A DNA stretch of 33,341 nt from contig CANQAD010000021.1 in assembly GCA_947588735.1 (NCBI GenBank), positions 1-33,341 on the forward strand, written 5' to 3'. The stretch's first letter is position 1; each line of letters opens with the position of its first letter. The notes below the pieces were generated by a model. The model made no database searches. It worked only from the letters and a program-made list of their open reading frames with translations, and was not told where the DNA came from. Positions 22,705 to 29,051 of the stretch are shown here, piece by piece. The position numbers were made by a program, and so were the translations under genes. The DNA is from an uncultured Akkermansia sp. GTDB taxonomy: Bacteria > Verrucomicrobiota > Verrucomicrobiia > Verrucomicrobiales > Akkermansiaceae.

Positions 22705-23113
22705 TTATTTTGCCGGGTCAGGCGGTATGCTGTAGCGCTGAGAGAGCAGGTCCGTTGAGCTGTCCACGCCTTCCACGGGCAGTACGTCCATCGATTGCAA
22801 GGCCTCCGGGTAATCCTTCACTGCACCGTTTCTGGAGCTCACAGTGGGGCGTCCGGGCGCCAGCAGCAAAGAAGCGCCGTGAGCGAATCATTGAACGCAG
22901 GCGCGGCACCTTACTCCCCAGTCCGGGCAAGTCCCCTTTGCTGAAACGCACAAACTTGAATTTCTTGTTGATGAAGAGGGTGAGCAGCACTCGGTTTGAC
23001 GCTGCCATGATACTCGTCTCTCCGAGAGCTCGCGGCACAAAATCCGACTCTACCGCCAGTGCATTTGGACTGTCGGCGCTCAGCTGAGGTACAAAATAAT
23101 GCAGTACTTTCAT
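22705..23113 (-). pseudogene. Frameshifted gene downstream of the GT4 glycosyltransferase, function unknown
   Basis: ATG 23113 overlaps the glycosyltransferase stop (ATGA), so translation is expected. The frame starts M-K-V-L-H-Y-F-V-P-Q-L and stays open to 22718. After about 22888 the adjacent frame looks more like a gene. That frame reads L-L-L-A-P-G-R-P-T-V, then D-Y-P-E-A-L-Q-S-M-D-V-L and S-S-T-D-L-L-S-Q-R-Y, and ends with TAA at 22705-22707. Its third codon positions are about two-thirds G or C, against about half in the uninterrupted frame. The likely shift lies between 22860 and 22888. It may be a true pseudogene, a sequencing error or a translational frameshift. I recognise no family; a relation to glycosyltransferases is only a guess from position. 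Confidence 0.5.
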
Positions 23114-24213
23114 AGCAGAGAACGGTAGAGGTTGAGGTAAGTTCGTATCATGTCTTCACGCAGGTAGGGGCTTGCAACGGGCTCGCGCAGTTGCGGCGGG
23201 TTGCGGTACCAACTTGCCAGACGTTCAGCTGCGGCTTGTGGGTTACCGACGGGAACCAGTCCTTCGGGTAAAAATTGGCGGAGTTGCTCGCTCACACCGC
23301 CGTGATCGTAACCCACCACGGGACGGCCGAGAGCAAGCGCTTCCAGCGTTACTTTGCCGAAACTCTCCGGTTGAAGCGAGAGGTTGAGTACAACGTTACT
23401 TACGGCCATAATCTCGCGCAGGTCACTGCGGTGGTTGATTCGGGATACGTGATTTTGGACTCCTGCGGCACATATTTGTGCGTCCAGTTCTGCCGCTAGT
23501 TTTTCTTTACCTCGCTTAGTTTCACCGATGATCAATATATGGGCAGGCACTCCATCAGAGAGCAGGCGTTCGAGCAAAGGTGCCACATGGCTCTGTCCCT
23601 TGATGCGTGAAATGCGACCTGGCAGACAGAGCACATAGCGTCCCGTCAGCTCCGGGTGTTCGGCGCGCCACTGCTGCAGCCACTCCTCACTTGGGCGAAA
23701 GGAGGGGAAGAAGAGGGAAGTGTCCACGCTGTTGGGGATGACGTGGATACGTTCGCGCGGTGTGCTCGGGTAGTTATGAAGGATGTGCTCACGTATGCAT
23801 TGCGAGACTGCCACCACCGCATCCCCACGTGTCATGATGCGCGAGTATGCATTTACTGAGTGAAATCCGTGAAAGCTTGAGACCAGTGCCGGGCGTTGCC
23901 GGGCGGGTAGCAATCTGTATGCGAGATGGAGCACCCAGGCAGGCACGCGTGAGTGCACGTGCACGATCTGCGGCTTTTCCTTTTTCAGCAGTTTAGCCAT
24001 GCGCCACACTTCTATCAACAAGTGCGGATTTTTTTTTTCAATCGAGCGGTGGATGTGTCCGGCGCCGGCTGCCCGTACCTGCTCCACCATTCGTCCACCG
24101 GCCGACACCACTGTACACTCCTCCCCACATTGCACCATGCCGCGGCAGAGTTCCAGCACAACTTGCTCTACCCCGCCGGAGGAGAGCGCCGGTAGCAGGT
24201 GCATAATCTTCAT
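23110..24213 (-). CDS. Glycosyltransferase family 4 protein
   Basis: The 367-residue cytoplasmic GT-B enzyme begins M-H-L-L-P-A-L-S-S-G-G-V-E-Q, the usual GT4 opening. V-H-V-H-S-R-V-P (about residues 83-90) follows, then V-A-V-S-Q-C-I and V-I-P-N-S-V-D (about 158-164). The nucleotide-sugar EX7E motif is in P-E-S-F-G-K-V-T-L-E-A-L-A-L-G-R-P-V (about 284-301). Likely roles are LPS core or O-antigen sugar transfer; donor and acceptor are unknown. It is coupled by four-base overlaps to both the ELM1-family gene upstream and the frameshifted gene downstream. Confidence 0.9.
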   Translation of the reverse strand: MKIMHLLPALSSGGVEQVVLELCRGMVQCGEECTVVSAGGRMVEQVRAAGAGHIHRSIEKKNPHLLIEVWRMAKLLKKEKPQIVHVHSRVPAWVLHLAYRLLPARQRPALVSSFHGFHSVNAYSRIMTRGDAVVAVSQCIREHILHNYPSTPRERIHVIPNSVDTSLFFPSFRPSEEWLQQWRAEHPELTGRYVLCLPGRISRIKGQSHVAPLLERLLSDGVPAHILIIGETKRGKEKLAAELDAQICAAGVQNHVSRINHRSDLREIMAVSNVVLNLSLQPESFGKVTLEALALGRPVVGYDHGGVSEQLRQFLPEGLVPVGNPQAAAERLASWYRNPPQLREPVASPYLREDMIRTYLNLYRSLL

Positions 24214-25148
24214 GAGAGGAGAGTCGGGAAGTGTTCGAGGATGTAATTGGCTGCGCGATCAGCTTCGTGCAGCGGTTCGCATGCGGTGAGCTCGCGCGTG
24301 GTGAGCCATTGAGTAAAGGTAGTCACGAGGCTTTCATCCACCAACTGGGCTAGCCCTCGGCTCACGCGTCCGGGAGCTTTGCCGGCACGTTTGGGGTTTA
24401 CGGGCATTTCCAGAATACCCACTGGAGCCCCGCTGGTAAGCGCTTCATACACCATGGACACGCTATCTTGAGTGACCCACACATCTTTAGCTGTGGATAA
24501 ATGCTCGGCCACCCAATCTTGGCTGGTGGCATCCACGGGAACCACACGGATACTGGGACAGGAGGCGTGCAGCATGTCCACAAAATCGCCTGGCGTCCGA
24601 CGCGAAGTGGTGAGGGTGATTTGCCCGTTGTTGTAACGCACGAGGGTAGAGAGCTGAGTGATAAGGTGGTCCTCGTCCCACCCGAAGTCCCTGCTGGGAC
24701 CGCCAATGAGCACCAATGTATCGCGCTTTTCAGAATCCGGGGAAGGGACAACGCTGTTAACAGCGCCACGCGTGAGCAGCACATTGGAGGGAGCGCTGTT
24801 TCCACGGGTATAGTCGTGTTGCGGCGTGATGCAGAGGTCGAACAAGGAGACAGGCAGGCTCGGCTTCATGCACACAATGCACAGACAATGTTTGCTACGG
24901 GCGAGACTTAGGGCAGCCAGATGGGTACCATGCCCGGCGCAGAGTACCAAGTCCGGCTTCGGCAGTCCCAATCCCTTGGCAGTGTATCGCATTTTTTCAA
25001 GCAAACTCAAATGCGCCACGTCCACCTCGTGCACGCTGTTCATATTACCGGGATGCAACTTGCTGGCTTGGCGTATCAGCGCATTGGCCAGACCTCGTGT
25101 TTGCGAGAGGTGTCCTTTTTTGCCGTCGCTGACGATGCAGATGACCAT
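24210..25148 (-). CDS. ELM1-family (DUF1022) protein, GT-B-like
   Basis: The 312-residue protein matches the family named after plant ELM1. It has I-V-S-D-G-K-K-G-H-L-S-Q-T-R-G-L (about residues 5-20), P-D-L-V-L-C-A-G-H-G-T-H (about 65-76), L-I-G-G-P-S-R-D-F-G-W-D (about 148-159) and T-S-R-R-T-P near 181-186. The late T-Q-D-S-V-S-M-V-Y-E-A block follows. The fold resembles GT-B glycosyltransferases, and bacterial members often sit beside LPS genes, as here next to a GT4 gene. A sugar-transfer role is plausible but unproven. It begins 8 bases after the dihydroorotase-like stop, extending the pyr operon into surface-sugar genes. Confidence 0.82.
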   Translation of the reverse strand: MVICIVSDGKKGHLSQTRGLANALIRQASKLHPGNMNSVHEVDVAHLSLLEKMRYTAKGLGLPKPDLVLCAGHGTHLAALSLARSKHCLCIVCMKPSLPVSLFDLCITPQHDYTRGNSAPSNVLLTRGAVNSVVPSPDSEKRDTLVLIGGPSRDFGWDEDHLITQLSTLVRYNNGQITLTTSRRTPGDFVDMLHASCPSIRVVPVDATSQDWVAEHLSTAKDVWVTQDSVSMVYEALTSGAPVGILEMPVNPKRAGKAPGRVSRGLAQLVDESLVTTFTQWLTTRELTACEPLHEADRAANYILEHFPTLLS

Positions 25149-25156
25149 GGAATGAG

Positions 25157-26455
25157 CTAGCGGAGGGGCAGGGTGACGGCGCCGTGCAGCTCCTGCCCAA
25201 GGAAGGGGTTGTTCAACGTGCCGCAGGTAAGCGCTTCTTCAGTTATTTTATTACTGACTTGTGGGTCAAAAAGGAGGAGCGGAGCCGGGCGTGGTGTATC
25301 TTCGTCTTGTTCCTGTGGGTTGGCAATTTCTACCGGTTTCAGACAGCACGCGCGTATCAATTCTGTCCAGCTGAGACGTCCCGGTTTCACCAGATTGGTG
25401 TAGAGTGCAGACAGCATGGTGTCCAGCATGACCATACCCGCAGGTGCGCTGATGAAATCCTGCTTCTTAGAGAAGGGACTGCACGGCGTATGCGCACTCA
25501 CAATGCAGTCGATGGTGCCGTCTTTCACTCCTTCCAGCAGCGCATCGCAGTCGGCTTGATCGCGCAGTGGCGGGGTCGTTTTAAAGACAGTGTTGTAGTC
25601 GCCAATTTGCGAATGCGTAAAGAGAAGATGGTGCAGGGCAACTTCGGCGGTGACGCGAACTCCTCGTTCCTTTGCCCGGCGAATGATGCGCACGGATTCT
25701 GCCGTGCTTACCAGTTGCAGGTGCAGGCGGGCGCCGGTAGCTTCCGCCAGTCGTATGAGTGTTTCTGTACCAATTTCTTCAGCACAGGGCGGGCAGGGGT
25801 GCAGTCCCAAGTTGTAAGCAGTGGTACTTGGGTGAGCATAAGTGTGCTCGGTGAGTGCCGGCACGTCGGCGCGTACGGCAAAGATGAGGTCCAAATCCTC
25901 CGCATACTGCATGGCACGATATAGCATGAGAATGTTGGAAGGAAAATTCTCTCCATCGCTTAAAATGCGTACGCCGCGCATGGTGGCCAGCGTGTTGTAG
26001 GGGGCCTGGTCCAGCCCCTGCATGCCTATCGATATACAGCCAGCAGGTTTCATATCCGCCACAGATCGTACTGTGGCAGCCTCGCGGAAGCTGTCAAGCG
26101 TGGCGCCGTTGTCAAAGCAGAACGATGGAGATGGCAGCACCAACATACCCCACACACCACCGTGGATGGCGGCTTCACCGGCGCGCATGATGCACTCGCG
26201 CTTGCTGCGCCCGGGTATTTCGATGTGCGTGTGAAGATCGTATAGAGCGGGCATGAGTAATTTGCCGGTGGCATCAATCATGCGGGCTTGCTCCGGTATC
26301 TCCATTTGCCCCGCCGGTTCGACTTGCTTGATGTCCGGAAGCGGAATGTCGTTGAGGGAGAGGGTGGAGATGTTCTCAGCCGCCGGGCAGAGGCAAAGGT
26401 CGATGCGTTGGCCGGTGATGGCCCAAGTGGCGTTGGTAATGTAGGTGTTAGTCAT
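25157..26455 (-). CDS. Dihydroorotase-like protein, probably catalytically inactive (PyrC')
   Basis: The 432 residues follow type I dihydroorotase throughout: D-L-H-T-H (73-77), T-A-E-S-V-R-I-I, T-A-E-V-A-L-H-H-L-L-F, P-P-L-R-D and the K-D-G-T-I-D-C-I strand. Key residues are lost. The His of the family's H-x-E-D segment is replaced in I-F-A-V-R-A-D (191-197). The His before V-S-T is Leu 248. The catalytic Asp of D-H-A-P-H is Ala 321 (S-A-H-T-P-C). Only H75 and H77 clearly remain. In Pseudomonas a similarly inactive PyrC' is needed to assemble aspartate carbamoyltransferase; the overlap with pyrB (8 bases) suggests the same here. A working dihydroorotase should lie elsewhere. Confidence 0.85.
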   Translation of the reverse strand: MTNTYITNATWAITGQRIDLCLCPAAENISTLSLNDIPLPDIKQVEPAGQMEIPEQARMIDATGKLLMPALYDLHTHIEIPGRSKRECIMRAGEAAIHGGVWGMLVLPSPSFCFDNGATLDSFREAATVRSVADMKPAGCISIGMQGLDQAPYNTLATMRGVRILSDGENFPSNILMLYRAMQYAEDLDLIFAVRADVPALTEHTYAHPSTTAYNLGLHPCPPCAEEIGTETLIRLAEATGARLHLQLVSTAESVRIIRRAKERGVRVTAEVALHHLLFTHSQIGDYNTVFKTTPPLRDQADCDALLEGVKDGTIDCIVSAHTPCSPFSKKQDFISAPAGMVMLDTMLSALYTNLVKPGRLSWTELIRACCLKPVEIANPQEQDEDTPRPAPLLLFDPQVSNKITEEALTCGTLNNPFLGQELHGAVTLPLR

Positions 26456-27377
26456 GGGACAAAGTGCCTGGAGTAAGATGGTAAAGGATGCTCATGCGGG
26501 CCGCGATCCCGTTCTCGACTTGGTTGCCGACAAGACAGTTTTCGTAGTCCATGGCGGCATCGCAAAGTTCGACTCCGCGGTTAACGGGACCGGGGTGCAT
26601 GATGCTCATGCCCTGAGCCTCAATCCGTCGCAACCTTTCTTCCGTGATCCCAAAAGCCTGATGGTAATCCGCTGCCGGGAAAAAGGGACTGTCGATGCGT
26701 TCGTTCTGCACGCGCAGCAGGTAGATGACATCCGGTTTCCATGTGAAAATCTCATCCCATGTGTGTAGCCGCGCGACGCCGGTGTGTTCCTCGGGAGGAA
26801 CCAGGGAGCCGGGTCCCATGAAGGCAACCTGCGCGCCGAGTCTTCGCAGGATGAGACTGGTAGAGCGTGCCACGCGGCTGTGCCGTATATCTCCGACTAT
26901 GACTATGCGCCGCCCGGCAATGTCGCCGTACTTTTCGCGGATGGTAAAGGCGTCCAGGAAAGCCTGGCTGGGGTGGGCATGGGCGCCATCGCCGGCGTTG
27001 ATGACCGAGGCGTTGCAATGGCGCGCGATGACGGCGGGGATACCGCTGTTTTTATGCCGCACAATGATGTAGTCCATCTTCATGCTCATGAGCGTGTCGA
27101 TGGTGTCATGCACGCTTTCTCCCTTAACCACAGAGGAGGTGGCAAGGGTGAAGGTGGTGACATCGGCCGAGAGGCGGTGGGCTGCTACCTCAAAGGAAGA
27201 GCGGGTGCGTGTGCTGGGCTCATAGAAAAGGGTGAGCACGGATTTTCCCTTCAGCGCGGGCACTTTTTTAACGCTCCTGGTAAAAATCTCTTTCATCGCC
27301 GTGGCGCTGTCCAGGATGGTGTGAATATCCTCGTCGCTGAGCGATTCAATCGTGATGAGGTCTTTTCTGGGTTTCAT
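26448..27377 (-). CDS. pyrB: Aspartate carbamoyltransferase catalytic subunit
   Basis: Condenses carbamoyl phosphate and aspartate in pyrimidine synthesis. From ATG 27377 it has 309 residues, the usual length. The carbamoyl-phosphate loop F-Y-E-P-S-T-R-T-R-S-S-F-E (about 51-63), S-S-V-V-K-G-E-S (about 80-87), H-P-S-Q-A-F-L-D (about 134-141) and M-H-P-G-P-V-N-R-G all fit. An in-frame ATG at 27413 lies inside pyrR and would add 12 non-conserved residues. No pyrI-like regulatory subunit is nearby; instead the inactive dihydroorotase-like protein overlaps by 8 bases, a likely structural partner. Confidence 0.95.
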   Translation of the reverse strand: MKPRKDLITIESLSDEDIHTILDSATAMKEIFTRSVKKVPALKGKSVLTLFYEPSTRTRSSFEVAAHRLSADVTTFTLATSSVVKGESVHDTIDTLMSMKMDYIIVRHKNSGIPAVIARHCNASVINAGDGAHAHPSQAFLDAFTIREKYGDIAGRRIVIVGDIRHSRVARSTSLILRRLGAQVAFMGPGSLVPPEEHTGVARLHTWDEIFTWKPDVIYLLRVQNERIDSPFFPAADYHQAFGITEERLRRIEAQGMSIMHPGPVNRGVELCDAAMDYENCLVGNQVENGIAARMSILYHLTPGTLSHD

Positions 27378-27396
27378 GACAGGGGGTAAAGGGTAG

Positions 27397-27900
27397 TCAG
27401 TAGAGCACGGCATCTTCGCCGTCGGTTTCCTTCAGGTGCACATGCACTTTCTCGGCGCTTTCCAAGGTGAAGGCTGCGTAATCCGCACGAATCGGCAGCT
27501 CGTGCTTTCCTCGGTCCACCAAGCAGTGCAATTCGACGCGCGCCGGTCTTCCGTATTCAAAAATAGTCTCCAACGCCGCTCGCGCTGTGCGCCCGCTCTG
27601 CAGCACATCATCCACTAATATCAGGTGCATGCCGTCCGTGGAGAAGGGCAGGTAAGAACTGCGCAGCGCCGGACGCTCTTTGCGCAGGTCCAGGTCATCG
27701 CGGTAGAGGGTGATGTCAATAGCGCCATATTGGGCCTGCACGCCACGTTTTTGCAGCGCGGTGGTAAGCCGTCGGGCGAGCACATCGCCGTGGCTGATGA
27801 GACCCACCAGGCCGAGCGGCTCGTCGTCGCTTCGGGCAGCAATGCGGTCCGCCCATTGCTCAAGGGCAGCGGAGATATCGGTGGATGTCAGCTGAGGCAT
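27397..27900 (-). CDS. pyrR: PyrR-type pyrimidine regulator / uracil phosphoribosyltransferase
   Basis: The 167-residue protein has the PyrR core: G-L-I-S-H-G-D-V-L-A-R-R-L (about residues 33-45), G-A-I-D-I-T-L-Y-R-D-D-L (about 59-70) and the PRPP loop L-I-L-V-D-D-V-L-Q-S-G-R-T-A-R-A-A-L (about 93-110). In Bacillus PyrR binds leader RNA with UMP and attenuates pyr transcription, and it also has uracil phosphoribosyltransferase activity. Here only 6 bases separate it from purE and 19 from pyrB. The promoter upstream of purE leaves almost no leader. A canonical attenuator is therefore absent nearby, and enzymatic or other RNA roles should be considered. Confidence 0.92.
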   Translation of the reverse strand: MPQLTSTDISAALEQWADRIAARSDDEPLGLVGLISHGDVLARRLTTALQKRGVQAQYGAIDITLYRDDLDLRKERPALRSSYLPFSTDGMHLILVDDVLQSGRTARAALETIFEYGRPARVELHCLVDRGKHELPIRADYAAFTLESAEKVHVHLKETDGEDAVLY

Positions 27901-27906
27901 GATGGT

Positions 27907-28317
27907 TTACATTTGGGCAAGTTGGAGGATGCGGTGGGCTGCCATGGCGGCGTTTAACGGCGTTTTTTTATGCAGCCCTACCGTAGTGGCGGGCACTCCG
28001 CCGGGCAGTTGGCTGATGGCCAACAGAGCATCCATTCCGTTGAGTGGCCCGCACGGTACCGGCACCCCGATGACAGGCAATTTCGTGTTCATCACCACAA
28101 CGCCTGGAAGAGCCGCAGAGAGTCCTGCCACGCAGAGCAGCACTGCTTGCGTGCCATCGGCGTCCAGCTTGCGCAAATAATGCAGCAGGGCATCTAAATC
28201 CCGATGAGCAGAGTAGATCACTTCCTCATTGTCGACACCCTGTTCCGCAAAGTACTGGCGAGCGGGCTCCATGAAGGGTAGGTCGCTTTTACTGCCGTAA
28301 ATCGTGATAACTTTCAT
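27907..28317 (-). CDS. purE: AIR carboxylase family protein (PurE-like)
   Basis: The 136-residue product has the PurE fold motifs: I-Y-G-S-K-S-D-L-P-F-M (about residues 6-16), I-Y-S-A-H-R-D-L (about 38-45), C-V-A-G-L-S-A-A-L-P-G and N-T-K-L-P-V-I-G-V-P-V. A C-terminal P-G-G-V-P-A-T-T-V then leads into a helix. PurE rearranges N5-carboxyaminoimidazole ribonucleotide in purine synthesis. It differs from the standard enzyme: it is shorter (usual about 160), S-A-H-R is followed by D-L rather than T-P, and the His of the usual A-A-H-L-P-G is Ala. A related non-canonical function is possible. ATG 28317 is chosen from homology; the frame runs on to 28866 without meaning. Confidence 0.82.
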   Translation of the reverse strand: MKVITIYGSKSDLPFMEPARQYFAEQGVDNEEVIYSAHRDLDALLHYLRKLDADGTQAVLLCVAGLSAALPGVVVMNTKLPVIGVPVPCGPLNGMDALLAISQLPGGVPATTVGLHKKTPLNAAMAAHRILQLAQM

Positions 28318-28326
28318 GTGCCCCCC

Positions 28327-28355
28327 ATCATACCATCTCGCGCCCACGCGCGCAA
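28327..28355 (-). promoter_or_regulatory. Predicted promoter of the purE-pyrR-pyrB operon
   Basis: Minus strand: TTGCGC (28355-28350), 17-base spacer, TATGAT (28332-28327), 9 bases before ATG 28317. Six G lie between the -10 and the ATG. Only about 2-3 leader bases are expected. Confidence 0.6.
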
Positions 28356-28389
28356 GGAAAAACAGACAGCGTCGGCAAACTCCAAACTT

Positions 28390-28425
28390 CGTAAATGACA
28401 ACCGCATTTTTTCATGCAATTGCCC
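28390..28425 (-). repeat. Diverged inverted copy of the end module of the 6085-6322 element
   Basis: Aligned by eye with the reverse complement of 6085-6120, 30 of 36 positions agree, including CAACCGCATTT and TTGCCC. The two arms can still form an imperfect hairpin. It lies between the divergent purE and ankyrin-gene promoters. Confidence 0.65.
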
Positions 28426-28458
28426 TGAAATTGACTGGTCTTTTATCGCTTCTTCCGG

Positions 28459-28464
28459 TATGAT
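28459..28464 (+). promoter_or_regulatory. Predicted -10 box of the ankyrin gene
   Basis: TATGAT at 28459-28464 lies 6 bases before ATG 28471, the same spacing as other predicted leaderless genes here. A TTGACT at 28431-28436 is 22 bases upstream, too far for a normal -35, so the promoter is only half supported. Confidence 0.4.
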
Positions 28465-28470
28465 GACAGC

Positions 28471-29046
28471 ATGCAAGAAAATGGCTGGAATACGATCGTG
28501 CTCGGCAAGGAAGAACGTCCTCAGGTGATGCCGCAGGATTTGCTTGCTATGGTGCAGCAGCTTGATCCCGATGATTACGATGAGGCCGTGCAACAGTTTT
28601 TGGAGGAGTTTGAGCGCGGCGAGAGCCCGGAAACCTTGAAACGTGCGGCCACGCTGCTTTTGCAGGATGAAGTGGACTTGGCGCCGGAGTTCAAGGAGAT
28701 GGACGTGCAGCCGGATGAGAAGTTGATCGGTGTGCTGCTGGCGATGGGGGCAGACCCGGATGCGCCGAATGCGTATGGTGAGCCGCCTTTGCACTTGGCT
28801 GCCAAATATGGGTACGTCAACATTGCGCAGATGTTGCTCCTGGCTGGAGCGGATCCCCAGAGACACAATTCACGCGGGCAACTGGCCATTGAGTTGTCCG
28901 ACAATGCGGAGTTGAGGGCACTGCTTTCTCCGCACGCTGAGGACACGCACAATCAACACTGCCATTGCGGGTGCCACGGCGCTGATGGCCATGGTGAGCA
29001 CGACCACTGCGATGGCGATTGCCATTGCGGGCACAAGCACGGTTGA
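28471..29046 (+). CDS. Ankyrin-repeat protein with a His/Cys-rich metal-binding-like tail
   Basis: The 191-residue protein has an acidic helical N-terminus (about residues 20-80). One to two ankyrin repeats follow (G-A-D-P-D-A-P-N-A-Y-G-E-P-P-L-H-L-A-A-K-Y-G near 93-114; then L-L-L-A-G-A-D-P-Q-R-H-N-S-R-G-Q-L-A). The tail has 10 His and 6 Cys in the last 32 residues (160-191), in H-C-H-C-G-C-H and D-C-H-C-G-H-K-H patterns. No signal peptide is seen. Ankyrins bind proteins; the tail suggests nickel, zinc or copper binding or storage. It converges with the helicase gene 5 bases further on. No known family with this layout comes to mind. Confidence 0.82.
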   Translation: MQENGWNTIVLGKEERPQVMPQDLLAMVQQLDPDDYDEAVQQFLEEFERGESPETLKRAATLLLQDEVDLAPEFKEMDVQPDEKLIGVLLAMGADPDAPNAYGEPPLHLAAKYGYVNIAQMLLLAGADPQRHNSRGQLAIELSDNAELRALLSPHAEDTHNQHCHCGCHGADGHGEHDHCDGDCHCGHKHG

Positions 29047-29051
29047 GTTCC

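Noticed and set aside
24492..24500. TGTGGATAA, a perfect DnaA-box sequence
   Set aside because: Single copy inside the ELM1-family coding region, with no cluster of boxes, AT-rich unwinding stretch or dnaA gene nearby; one match is expected by chance.
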